From a virus: a stretch of DNA of 25,631 bases. A program made the position numbers and the translations under genes. The stretch is taken from IMG/VR virus record IMGVR_UViG_3300028031_000012, positions 1 through 25,631 of that record, one strand, 5' to 3'. The notes beneath the pieces are model-generated. The model saw only the letters and a list, made by a program, of their open reading frames with translations. It was not told the DNA's origin and ran no database searches. Of this stretch, positions 1 through 6,008 are shown in pieces; position 1 is the stretch's first letter; each line of letters starts with the position of its first letter.

Positions 1-3
1 CGG

Positions 4-207
4 TCATACATTGTCTTTCTTGTCTCCGAATACAGGAACCATATAATCAAATTTAGTTTTTTCAATTGACATGGATTTTTTCAAAATGCTTCTAATAAGA
101 TCACCAACATCTACACCCCTGGCTTGCGCTACACAGCGTAATTGCTCGTCTAATGTGTGCGAAAGCCTGAATGTTTGGCTAGCTATCTTTTTTTCCTCGT
201 TTAACAT
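4..207 (-). CDS. Arc-like ribbon-helix-helix DNA-binding protein
   Basis: A 67-residue protein. Residues about 8-19 can form the DNA-contacting beta strand (ASQTFRLSHTL), followed by two helices (DEQLRCVAQARG and DVGDLIRSILKK). That is the size and layout of Arc/MetJ/CopG-type repressors, which bind operators as dimers. It is the second gene of the leftward transcript that starts with the Cro-like gene and lies just after an intrinsic terminator, so its expression probably depends on readthrough. Its TGA stop overlaps an ATG (positions 7-5, minus strand) in the ATGA arrangement used throughout this genome, so another gene probably begins there and leaves the window. A role as a lytic-phase repressor, like Arc in P22 immI, is inference; the fold call is fairly safe. 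Confidence 0.8.
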   Translation of the reverse strand: MLNEEKKIASQTFRLSHTLDEQLRCVAQARGVDVGDLIRSILKKSMSIEKTKFDYMVPVFGDKKDNV

Positions 208-216
208 TCTTTACTC

Positions 217-246
217 AAAAAAAAGCCCCGAGTTTTTACACCCGGG
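217..246 (-). terminator. Intrinsic terminator between cro-like and arc-like genes
   Basis: On the minus strand CCCGGG pairs with CTCGGG (one G-T pair) around an 8-base loop, followed by GC and eight T. It would end most transcripts from the Cro promoter before the Arc-like gene. If an antitermination system exists, this is a natural target, comparable to lambda tR1. Confidence 0.75.
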
Positions 247-258
247 ACAAAGTTCAAT

Positions 259-301
259 GCCACATTCAAGGAGGAAATCCGCACTAATCCAGCAATGTGG
301 C
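259..301. repeat. 8-bp inverted repeat in the cro-arc spacer
   Basis: GCCACATT at 259-266 is repeated inverted as AATGTGGC at 294-301, with 27 bases between. It lies just downstream of the Cro-like stop codon and upstream of the terminator. It may be an operator or an RNA stem near the terminator; the role is unknown. Confidence 0.4.
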
Positions 302-317
302 CATACTGGGGCGGGAT

Positions 318-536
318 TCATGCGGCTTGCTCAGATCCAAATACATCCGGGCGAAGCTGAAATCTATTAACTCGACCATCTAGAGCCTCATCAATTAATC
401 GGGCTTCGATAGCTGGAACTTTTAGATCACGGTTTAGCCAAGTTGAAATGTGTGATTGCTTACGGCCTATAAGCTTTGCGAGAGCTGTTTGGCCACCAGC
501 GATTTCTATCGCTTTCTCTAGATATTTTGTATTCAT
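318..536 (-). CDS. Cro/YdaS-family HTH regulator
   Basis: A 72-residue DNA-binding protein. Residues 14-36 (GGQTALAKLIGRKQSHISTW) form the helix-turn-helix, followed by the vPAIEARLIDEAL helix and the C-terminal LRPDVFG signature typical of YdaS/Cro-like proteins encoded opposite phage repressors. I chose the ATG at 536 rather than in-frame ATGs at 548 and 545, because those lie inside the -10 box (544-549) of its own promoter. With start 536 the mRNA would be leaderless or nearly so. It is divergent from the CI-like repressor, as Cro is in lambda, and should act early in the lytic switch by occupying the shared operator. Confidence 0.88.
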   Translation of the reverse strand: MNTKYLEKAIEIAGGQTALAKLIGRKQSHISTWLNRDLKVPAIEARLIDEALDGRVNRFQLRPDVFGSEQAA

Positions 537-543
537 GTAGCGC

Positions 544-572
544 ATCATAACTCATTTGCGTTATTCAGTCAA
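544..572 (-). promoter_or_regulatory. pR-like sigma-70 promoter of the Cro-like gene
   Basis: On the minus strand TTGACT (572-567), a 17-base spacer and TATGAT (549-544) form a near-consensus promoter with one mismatch in each box. Both operator half-sites (CATTTGAC and CGCAAATG) overlap the -35 box and the spacer, so a bound repressor should block RNA polymerase. The predicted start of transcription is near 537. Confidence 0.85.
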
Positions 573-585
573 ATGCTTTTGCGTT
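553..585. promoter_or_regulatory. OR-like operator, copy 1
   Basis: This 33-bp block carries the half-sites CATTTGCG (553-560), its inverse TCAAATGC (569-576, partner CATTTGAC on the other strand) and a degenerate third CTTTTGCG (576-583). It reappears inverted at 1372-1404 with 28 of 33 bases identical. It sits between the divergent Cro-like and CI-like genes and covers the Cro promoter, so it is the likely binding site of both regulators. Confidence 0.8.
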
Positions 586-620
586 TTGATTTTGATTTAA
601 ATATATGGAGTAATTGCAAA

Positions 621-1283
621 ATGGCATTAGGAAAGCGTGTAAAGCTCAGGCGAGAACAACTCGGACTGACACAAAAAGAACTCGGCAAGCTGGTCGGCCG
701 GTCTATATCTTATATACAATCTCTAGAGAATAGAGACTCAAGGAAAACACAAAATGTTAACTTATTAGCTGATGCATTAAAGACTACAGTATTGCATTTA
801 GAGACTGGTAGAGAGGTAAAAATTCACCTGGATGCAATAAAATTACAAATCCCGAGTAACTGCCAAAATAGTGAACTTGCTCACAAAACCATTAATTTTG
901 TGCCGCTAATATCGTGGGAAGAAGTTGGCGGTCTGCCTAAAATAATTAATGTAACTGATATAGGGAAACAGTTTCAGATGATTCCATGTATACAAAATCG
1001 GTCTAATGATGCTTACGCTCTGGAAATTTCCGGCGACTCAATGTCAAGCAGTGGGGTAGATTCATTCCCATCTGGCACGAAAATAATCATTGACCCAGAA
1101 AGATCAGCGGATAATGGAGACTTCGTTATTGCGATGATAAATGGCGATGATCAGGTTGTTTTCAAGCAACTTATAATTGATGGATCGCGTCAATATCTCA
1201 AGTCATTAAACTCTCAATACCCCATCATTACAGAGCAATTCACAGTGCTTGGCCGACTTATATCTTCCATTAAAGATTATTAA
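621..1283 (+). CDS. CI-like phage repressor (HTH + S24 peptidase domain)
   Basis: A 220-residue LexA/CI-type repressor that would maintain lysogeny by binding the operators at 553-585 and 1372-1404. The N-terminal HTH_3 domain is at about residues 5-60 (LTQKELGKLVGRSISYIQSL). A linker follows, then the S24 domain with catalytic Ser140 (GDSM) and Lys182 (VVFKQL). The scissile-type motif ISWEEVGG places Val102-Gly103 where Ala-Gly or Cys-Gly is usual. I chose the ATG at 621, which has GGAG 10 bases upstream and begins with a normal repressor N-terminus. A longer reading from 573 would start inside the operator and add 16 residues with no family resemblance. An intrinsic terminator follows the stop. 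RecA-stimulated self-cleavage is the expected induction route. Confidence 0.93.
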   Translation: MALGKRVKLRREQLGLTQKELGKLVGRSISYIQSLENRDSRKTQNVNLLADALKTTVLHLETGREVKIHLDAIKLQIPSNCQNSELAHKTINFVPLISWEEVGGLPKIINVTDIGKQFQMIPCIQNRSNDAYALEISGDSMSSSGVDSFPSGTKIIIDPERSADNGDFVIAMINGDDQVVFKQLIIDGSRQYLKSLNSQYPIITEQFTVLGRLISSIKDY

Positions 1284-1306
1284 ATAAACCGCTGTACCAA
1301 TTCTAG

Positions 1307-1333
1307 ACCCGTTGCATTTGCGGGTTTTTTATT
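1307..1333 (+). terminator. Intrinsic terminator after the repressor gene
   Basis: ACCCG (1307-1311) pairs with CGGGT (1321-1325), followed by a run of T. It insulates the repressor transcript from the second operator/promoter just downstream. Confidence 0.8.
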
Positions 1334-1371
1334 GCCTGTTCTAAAATAAATATAATATTAATTTAATAAAT

Positions 1372-1404
1372 AACGCATTTGCATTTGACTTATTAACGCA
1401 AATG
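1372..1404. promoter_or_regulatory. OL-like operator, copy 2 (inverted)
   Basis: This is the inverted copy of the 553-585 operator, 28 of 33 bases identical. It contains CATTTGAC and the inverse of CATTTGCG overlapping the pL-like promoter, plus a tandem extra CATTTG half-site at 1376-1381. The pair reproduces the lambda OL/OR arrangement on the two sides of the repressor gene. Confidence 0.8.
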
Positions 1405-1413
1405 AATTAAGCT
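1385..1413 (+). promoter_or_regulatory. pL-like promoter of the plus-strand early operon
   Basis: TTGACT (1385-1390), a 17-base spacer and TAAGCT (1408-1413). The -10 is weak, but the element aligns base for base with the strong Cro promoter in the inverted operator copy. The predicted start is near 1420, about 24 bases before the first gene. Confidence 0.7.
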
Positions 1414-1443
1414 CCACTTATCAACTTAATAAACGAACAGAAA

Positions 1444-1611
1444 ATGAAAACACATACAAAAACAATTCAAGGCCAAAAAGTAACAGCTTACAACGATAGC
1501 AACGCTGAATGGGTTGTTCAGTTGAATGACCACACTGATCGTTTTGATATGCGTAATTGGACTATGAAAGACGCAATGAGCTTTATGGTTGAGATTTGGG
1601 GCAATAAATAA
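1444..1611 (+). CDS. Small protein, first gene of the pL-like operon
   Basis: A 55-residue protein I do not recognise. It begins about 24 bases after the predicted transcription start and its TAA overlaps the next ATG (TAATG). It is acidic to neutral and lacks the arginine-rich motif of lambda N, although it has N's position. Being first behind a repressor-controlled promoter, it should be made immediately on infection. Tryptophan-rich patches (AEWVVQL, MRNWTMKDAM) suggest a small folded domain. Confidence 0.75.
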   Translation: MKTHTKTIQGQKVTAYNDSNAEWVVQLNDHTDRFDMRNWTMKDAMSFMVEIWGNK

Positions 1612-1835
1612 TGGTTCACCATTTTTGCAAAGGTAGCCTTAAATTTGCTCGACTTGAAGCTAAACGTTTAAGTATAAAAATACCTCCAATATCAAGCTCT
1701 GAAATGCATACAGAGAATTATGCCGTTTTTCTTGGTGATGACTGGTACTCAGAACATAACAGCTGCTGCGTTTGGGCTGCTCGATCTGAAGCCATCTATG
1801 ACTTTATAGATACACGAGATAGAAATGGCAATTGA
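1611..1835 (+). CDS. Hypothetical early protein
   Basis: A 74-residue protein with no family I recognise. It is translationally coupled to the preceding gene (TAATG) and overlaps the next by 11 bases. It has a basic N-terminal third (KGSLKFARLEAKRL) and an acidic, tryptophan-containing C-terminal half with a Cys-Cys pair. Confidence 0.7.
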   Translation: MVHHFCKGSLKFARLEAKRLSIKIPPISSSEMHTENYAVFLGDDWYSEHNSCCVWAARSEAIYDFIDTRDRNGN

Positions 1836-2010
1836 ATTTGAAAAATCAAACAACTGCTACGTTAAAGCATTTGAGCTAGACAGTGAAGGCTTACGAAAGC
1901 CGGGGTCTGTTATGACTCAATCTGTCGAAGCAAATCTTTCGCTGGCAATACTTGAAAAGCTTGAAGAGATTCGCATAGTTCTTGTCGATATCAAATTTTC
2001 CGACCTTTAA
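1825..2010 (+). CDS. Hypothetical early protein
   Basis: A 61-residue protein of unknown function, mixed alpha/beta by appearance. It starts inside the end of the previous gene and is preceded by a GAGATAGAA ribosome-binding stretch. The C-terminal part (LSLAILEKLEEIRIVLVDI) looks like a helix followed by a strand. Confidence 0.65.
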   Translation: MAIEFEKSNNCYVKAFELDSEGLRKPGSVMTQSVEANLSLAILEKLEEIRIVLVDIKFSDL

Positions 2011-2026
2011 TAAACGAGTAGAGAAG

Positions 2027-2257
2027 ATGAATCAAGAATCAGTATTACAAGATATTAAAAAGCAAGCTGAAAGCGACACAGAGAAGAAAAACGTTACTGT
2101 CGTTTTCACCACTGAAAATTTATTAACTGGTCGCATTGGTCTTCCTATCGAAATTAGATATCAGAAAACAGCGAAAACTGGTCGCGTTATGGATAAGAAA
2201 GAAAAGACATATTTCTTTCCTATGTACGATCCATTTACCGGCAAAAAGGTTAAGTAA
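2027..2257 (+). CDS. Hypothetical early protein
   Basis: A 76-residue lysine-rich protein, unrecognised. I chose the ATG at 2027, which has an AGAGAAG-type ribosome-binding stretch and follows the previous stop. A longer reading from 1982 would overlap the upstream gene. The middle is beta-rich (NVTVVFTTENLL, GLPIEIRYQKT). The TAA overlaps the next ATG. Confidence 0.7.
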   Translation: MNQESVLQDIKKQAESDTEKKNVTVVFTTENLLTGRIGLPIEIRYQKTAKTGRVMDKKEKTYFFPMYDPFTGKKVK

Positions 2258-2529
2258 TGACAATCGGCCACGCATTAGCAGAACCAACCGAAAAGCCAGA
2301 TACATTCGAGGCAGAGGTTGAGTATCACATCATGAACAGAGCGCGCGGAATAACAGAGCGCCTCTACAGGACTGAAGAAGCTGACCAGGCCATTGATAAC
2401 TTCCACCATGATCTGTACGCCCTATTAAGCGACAGAGCCAACTGCATGTTTGTACACCATCCTATTTTTAAACAATTCAAAACCCTTTACGAAGAAGCGG
2501 CAGAGAGTTTTACGGAGCATAACGAATGA
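2257..2529 (+). CDS. Hypothetical early protein
   Basis: A 90-residue, mostly helical acidic protein with several His and Tyr residues (FHHDLYALL, FVHHPIFKQF). Family unknown. It is coupled to its upstream neighbour by TAATG and to the next gene by ATGA. Its 3' end carries the first copy of a 17-bp junction repeat (2513-2529). Confidence 0.7.
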   Translation: MTIGHALAEPTEKPDTFEAEVEYHIMNRARGITERLYRTEEADQAIDNFHHDLYALLSDRANCMFVHHPIFKQFKTLYEEAAESFTEHNE

Positions 2530-2688
2530 ATGCAAAATTATTTTCCTTGTCGATGTTTATGACTGTCATCCCATGGGGTTACTTTCCTAATACTTTGGGG
2601 CTTGCGCTAATCGGCCTTGCTGTTCAGTTAGTAGGTTTATTTATTCTCATTTTTAAACACAAAGAAATATTCGGAGCATAACGAATGA
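2513..2688 (+). repeat. 17-bp direct repeat at two gene junctions (2513-2529, 2672-2688)
   Basis: CGGAGCATAACGAATGA occurs exactly at 2513-2529 and 2672-2688. Each copy supplies a GGAG ribosome-binding site and an ATG for the gene that follows, so the two copies flank the 51-residue membrane protein gene as a cassette. Confidence 0.85.
2526..2681 (+). CDS. Small two-helix membrane protein
   Basis: A 51-residue protein starting at the ATGA overlap with the previous gene, with GGAG 9 bases upstream. Two hydrophobic segments (about residues 5-20 and 24-44) are joined by a short turn containing Pro-Asn, and the C-terminus is short and basic (FKHKEIFGA). It should insert in the inner membrane as a hairpin. 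Its position in the early operon suggests a host-modifying or exclusion role, but nothing in the sequence shows which. Confidence 0.7.
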   Translation: MNAKLFSLSMFMTVIPWGYFPNTLGLALIGLAVQLVGLFILIFKHKEIFGA

Positions 2689-2972
2689 GCAGGTATATGG
2701 AATGTTTTTACATTGATAGCAATGGCAAAGAATTACAGATAAATGTTACCGCTGATTTTGAAGACAGTGACTTTACGACATCTATATTTGATTCGTATAA
2801 AAGCCATGAAACAAATATCAAAGACGCTGGTTTTATAATCTATTTGCGTGATCCAGACGGAGATATAGTTGATTCAATGCCGATTTGTTCTGAAAGCTTT
2901 TCCATGATTACCGGAGAGCCAGTTCTAACCGAAAAGGAATACATAAAAATTGATCAAAGGTGCAACAAATGA
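2685..2972 (+). CDS. Hypothetical early protein
   Basis: A 95-residue acidic protein, probably beta-rich (MECFYIDSNGKELQINVTAD, GFIIYLRDPDGDIV). No known family recognised. It is preceded by the second copy of the junction repeat, which supplies its GGAG, and it ends in an ATGA overlap. Confidence 0.75.
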   Translation: MSRYMECFYIDSNGKELQINVTADFEDSDFTTSIFDSYKSHETNIKDAGFIIYLRDPDGDIVDSMPICSESFSMITGEPVLTEKEYIKIDQRCNK

Positions 2973-3121
2973 ACAAACAATACCGCGTCAAATGGGAATA
3001 CAAAGGCTTTGAAGGTTATGGCAAGCCGCTATCAAAAGAAATAGCCCAGAAGACCGCTGATGACATGAAGTCGGCTAATCCTGAATGTGATTATAAATAC
3101 TCGATAGAAGAGGTTAAGTGA
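2969..3121 (+). CDS. Small hypothetical protein
   Basis: A 50-residue protein (starts MNKQYRVKWEYKGFEGYGKP). It starts at an ATGA overlap with the previous gene and its TGA overlaps the next ATG (TGATG). A beta-hairpin followed by a helix (KEIAQKTADDMKSANP) is plausible. Function unknown. Confidence 0.7.
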   Translation: MNKQYRVKWEYKGFEGYGKPLSKEIAQKTADDMKSANPECDYKYSIEEVK

Positions 3122-3303
3122 TGTATTTCTTAATGTCCAAATACGGCCACATGCTAAACGGTAACGGTTCGATGATGACCTTCGCCAGTATTGAATCTAT
3201 CGAGTCTTATATTGACGATGTTGACAGACTGGGCAACGACACGGACAAGATGAATTTTAGTCCCATTTATGTTGCAGATGGTGATGAGGGTGTTAAGTCA
3301 TGA
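3121..3303 (+). CDS. Small hypothetical protein
   Basis: A 60-residue acidic protein, unrecognised. I chose the ATG in the TGATG overlap at 3121; a GTG three bases earlier is the alternative. It ends in an ATGA overlap with the next gene, so it is part of a coupled string. Confidence 0.65.
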   Translation: MYFLMSKYGHMLNGNGSMMTFASIESIESYIDDVDRLGNDTDKMNFSPIYVADGDEGVKS

Positions 3304-3587
3304 TGACAGATAGAGAAATAATCGAAGTTGTCCAGGCTCATATTGATGGAAAGGATATACAGTTTAAAACTACAGGAAATACAGAATGGAGATCACCTGA
3401 TAATAATGGCCTCTTTTGGCAATTCTATGATTGTGATTATCGGGTCAAGCCAGAGCCGCGCAAGTTTTGGATTAATAAATACTTTAGTAATCAAGACACC
3501 GTTTATGACAATGAATACTCTGCAAAAAACAGCGTGATACTTGGCGGAGAAACCATCGAATTAGTAGAGGTTATGAAAGGTGAGTGA
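3300..3587 (+). CDS. Phage protein with YRVKPEP motif
   Basis: A 95-residue protein resembling a common but uncharacterised kind of early phage protein. An N-terminal helix is followed by a region naming a W/F-rich strand and the CDYRVKPEPRKFWI motif (about residues 44-58) that I know from many phage hypotheticals. A second ATG three bases on (3303) could be the start. It overlaps its neighbours at both ends. Confidence 0.8.
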   Translation: MMTDREIIEVVQAHIDGKDIQFKTTGNTEWRSPDNNGLFWQFYDCDYRVKPEPRKFWINKYFSNQDTVYDNEYSAKNSVILGGETIELVEVMKGE

Positions 3588-3759
3588 AATAAAATTATTC
3601 GTATCTAAAGAACTGCTTATAAATCTTTACAATCTCGGGTATCACTCTGGGCACCATGACACTGTTGAAGCGTGCTATACAGATATTTTCCCTCAAGATA
3701 TGAAAACTTTCCATGCAGACGAAGTTATCGAAATAATAGAAGACCTTAAGGATGATTAA
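3580..3759 (+). CDS. Small phage protein, GTG start
   Basis: A 59-residue acidic protein read from a GTG that overlaps the previous gene by 8 bases, with AGAGG 9 bases upstream. The motif LYNLGYHSGHHDTVEACY resembles small uncharacterised proteins seen in many phage early regions. No function can be assigned. Confidence 0.7.
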   Translation: MSEIKLFVSKELLINLYNLGYHSGHHDTVEACYTDIFPQDMKTFHADEVIEIIEDLKDD

Positions 3760-3762
3760 CTC

Positions 3763-3981
3763 ATGGTCATGACAATAAACGAACAGTCTGAAGTAGATAA
3801 GTTTCTTTACACGAAAACGCCAAAGCTATTAGACAGAATAAAGCTATCAGATCATGAAAAGAGAATTTACAAGATGAGAAAAAAAGGCATGAGTGCAACT
3901 CAAATTGGGAAGAAATTAAACATCATGGCTCAGACAGTCCACAGTTCTTTGAGCCACATTAAAAATAAGGGTTGGAGGTAG
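3763..3981 (+). CDS. Small HTH protein (sigma-70 region 4-like)
   Basis: A 72-residue protein. The C-terminal half (LSDHEKRIYKMRKKGMSATQIGKKLNIMAQTVHSSL, about residues 28-63) has the spacing of a LuxR/sigma-region-4 helix-turn-helix, with the recognition helix at IMAQTVHSSLSHIKNK. The N-terminus is short and charged. It is probably a DNA-binding regulator of the phage or host. Autorepressors of this size sit beside anti-defence genes in other phages, but its membership of a continuous operon gives no specific support for that. Confidence 0.7.
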   Translation: MVMTINEQSEVDKFLYTKTPKLLDRIKLSDHEKRIYKMRKKGMSATQIGKKLNIMAQTVHSSLSHIKNKGWR

Positions 3982-3982
3982 T

Positions 3983-4162
3983 ATGAATATTTTACTTAAG
4001 ATAAATGAACACGATCCAGACATGGTTGAAATGTGGGCAGAGCCTGAAGTTATGTTAATGAGCGTTTTTCATATTGATTGCTTACAGAGTAGACCTCTAT
4101 TTGAAAAACTACGCGAAGATAAACAAGTTCATACGAATCTAACGATTGATTTTACCAAATGA
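3983..4162 (+). CDS. Small hypothetical protein
   Basis: A 59-residue acidic protein, unrecognised, with GGAGG (3974-3978) upstream inside the end of the preceding gene, 4 bases before the ATG. It ends in an ATGA overlap with the next gene. Methionine-rich centre (DMVEMWAEPEVMLMS). Confidence 0.65.
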   Translation: MNILLKINEHDPDMVEMWAEPEVMLMSVFHIDCLQSRPLFEKLREDKQVHTNLTIDFTK

Positions 4163-4365
4163 ACTCAATAATCACATACAAGCAAGGCGAAGAAGCGTCA
4201 AGACTAGCCCACTGGGAATATATTAAACGAAGCCTTTTCGCTCTTAAATTTGAATTAGCAAACCGAAGAAACAGACCTCAACGATTAAAGGTAACAGACC
4301 CAATCGATATCGGGTGTTTTAGGGTTGTTGATAGGGATGCTTTTAACAAGGTGATGAAATCATGA
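4159..4365 (+). CDS. Small basic hypothetical protein
   Basis: A 68-residue basic protein with a helical middle (AHWEYIKRSLFALKFELANRR) and a short beta-like end (VTDPIDIGCFRVV). No family recognised. Coupled by ATGA overlaps at both ends. Nucleic-acid binding is possible from the charge but not shown. Confidence 0.65.
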   Translation: MNSIITYKQGEEASRLAHWEYIKRSLFALKFELANRRNRPQRLKVTDPIDIGCFRVVDRDAFNKVMKS

Positions 4366-4562
4366 GCAAAAGCACAGAAGAAGACAGAGAAGAAGTTAGG
4401 TATTTTAATGGATTTTTTGTTGGGTCACTTAACGATACAGAATTAGCGTCATTTGATCGGTGCGTTGCTGACGGTTTAGCTAGTTATGATTACGGTCATA
4501 ACGCCGGATTTTTTGGATTAGCGAAAGTTAAATTAAATAAAATTTATTCTATAGATAGGTGA
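4362..4562 (+). CDS. Small hypothetical protein
   Basis: A 66-residue acidic protein, unrecognised. It starts at an ATGA overlap and ends 4 bases before the annealing-protein gene. Glycine/aromatic-rich C-terminal half (YDYGHNAGFFGLAKV). Confidence 0.65.
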   Translation: MSKSTEEDREEVRYFNGFFVGSLNDTELASFDRCVADGLASYDYGHNAGFFGLAKVKLNKIYSIDR

Positions 4563-4566
4563 AAGC

Positions 4567-5493
4567 ATGACCAAACTAGCAACAATTGAAAAGAAGGTTT
4601 CGCTTGATTATTCCGGTTTCTTCCAGCCTGGTACTGTTGATTTATTAAACGAAGATTTGGCGAAGGAAGATGTTAAACAAAGAGACGGCACCGGAAAGCA
4701 AAAACTTTCTTATATAGCCTCATTCCACGCTATCAATGAAGCAAATCGTATCTTCGGTTTTGGTAACTGGTCAACCGAAATCATGCACCTTCAGCAGATA
4801 GACAAAACAGAGTACACAAAACCCGCGTACGAAGCTGGCGACCCACCGAAGGACATGATTTCAATATCTTACAACTGCCATTTAAAACTAACTATTTCCA
4901 ATGGTCATCGATCTGTTTCACACGAGGATACTGGTTTTGGTAATGGTGTTGCAGGTAAAACCGCTTACGGTATTGGGAGCTGTATTGAACTAGCTTCGAA
5001 AGAAGCTGTTACGGATGCGCTCAAGCGTTGTCTTCGCTACTACGGGAATAAGTTTGGCCTATCTCTATATGATAAAGATAGCGCGCCTGTAGGTTCCTTA
5101 GAGATCGAGAAAGCAAAGGTTGTCACACCTGAACAGCTTGATAATCTTCGCAGCCTGTACGAAGCCAGGGGTATTGATGATCAATGGGTGATAACTGCCA
5201 TCAAGACTGAAAACTACCCGAATAATGAATTAGAGACTATGCGCTTCGACTGGTATGAATTAGCACTCAGAATTACAACAGATTTCAAGCTGGATGAAAT
5301 CACAAAAGCTAATTATGAAGAAGATATCAAAAAGGTTATTAAACTGCTTAATAATCCAGCGAATTTTACCATGCTGAAAGCTACTTTTCAGGAAGCCTGG
5401 GAAAAGACTGGCGCGCAGGGAGATAAAACCAAACAACTTGAAGTGCAGAAAATATATGAACAACTTAAGACAAAATTTGAGGCGGGATCATGA
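4567..5493 (+). CDS. Rad52/22-family single-strand annealing protein
   Basis: A 308-residue recombinase-type protein that would anneal complementary single strands during phage recombination and replication. The Rad52/22 core (about residues 25-170) shows its usual landmarks: LSYIASFHAINEANRIFGFGNW, a central beta sheet (MISISYNCHLKLTI), HEDTGFGNG, and the helix ASKEAVTDALKRCLRYYGNKFG followed by LYDK. The rest is a charged, mostly helical C-terminal tail that may bind partners such as SSB. AGGTGA lies 4 bases before the ATG. The next gene (Gp157-like) overlaps by ATGA, a common pairing in phages. No partner exonuclease gene is seen in the window. Confidence 0.93.
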   Translation: MTKLATIEKKVSLDYSGFFQPGTVDLLNEDLAKEDVKQRDGTGKQKLSYIASFHAINEANRIFGFGNWSTEIMHLQQIDKTEYTKPAYEAGDPPKDMISISYNCHLKLTISNGHRSVSHEDTGFGNGVAGKTAYGIGSCIELASKEAVTDALKRCLRYYGNKFGLSLYDKDSAPVGSLEIEKAKVVTPEQLDNLRSLYEARGIDDQWVITAIKTENYPNNELETMRFDWYELALRITTDFKLDEITKANYEEDIKKVIKLLNNPANFTMLKATFQEAWEKTGAQGDKTKQLEVQKIYEQLKTKFEAGS

Positions 5494-5984
5494 AACTTTA
5501 TGAATTGACAGAACAACACAGAGAGCTTGCTGTTTTAGCTGAATCAGACGAGGGTGATTTATCAGAAGCCCTGGCCGATACCTTTGAAGCTCTTGAAGGC
5601 GAGTTTAATGATAAGGCTATCTCGGTCATTCATGTTGTTAAAAATATGGATGCAGATGGCGACGCAATTGATAACGAAATCAAACGACTTCAAGCGCGTA
5701 AAAAATCAGTCCAGAATAAACAAAACTGGATGCGTGAATATCTTCGATCCAATATGGAAGCCTCTGGTATATCAAAAATCGAATGTCCTATTTTTACCAT
5801 AGCTTTAGCCAAAGGCCGCGACATTGTAGAAATTACCGATGAAGGCAAAATCGATGCAGAATATTTGAATATCAAGACATCAGTCACACCGATAAAAGCC
5901 GATATTTTGAAGGCGCTGAAGGAAGGAAAGGAAGTATCTGGATGCAGGCTTTCTAAATCAAACTCTTCCCTGAGAATCAAGTAA
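5490..5984 (+). CDS. Siphovirus Gp157-family protein
   Basis: A 164-residue protein matching the Gp157 family by length and layout: an N-terminal helical segment (MKLYELTEQHRELAVLAE), a long coiled-coil-prone middle (about residues 50-90, DNEIKRLQARKKSVQNKQNW) and a small C-terminal beta domain ending in SGCRLSKSNSSLRIK. The family is widespread beside phage annealing proteins and has been linked to phage resistance in streptococcal hosts; its biochemical role is not settled. It overlaps the annealing-protein gene by ATGA, so the two are co-translated. Confidence 0.88.
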   Translation: MKLYELTEQHRELAVLAESDEGDLSEALADTFEALEGEFNDKAISVIHVVKNMDADGDAIDNEIKRLQARKKSVQNKQNWMREYLRSNMEASGISKIECPIFTIALAKGRDIVEITDEGKIDAEYLNIKTSVTPIKADILKALKEGKEVSGCRLSKSNSSLRIK

Positions 5985-6008
5985 CTAGCCGCATAACCAG
6001 GAATAGAA

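Noticed and set aside
71-370. 99-codon plus-strand frame across the arc-like and cro-like genes
   Set aside because: It lies opposite two genes with clear folds and promoter logic, has no ribosome-binding site and spans the terminator.
573-620. Longer N-terminus for the CI-like repressor
   Set aside because: It would start inside the operator and add 16 residues unlike any repressor; the ATG at 621 has GGAG upstream.
3763-3981. Anti-CRISPR-associated (Aca) regulator
   Set aside because: The HTH is real, but an aca gene should close a small acr operon with its own promoter; here it is inside a continuous operon with no such promoter seen.
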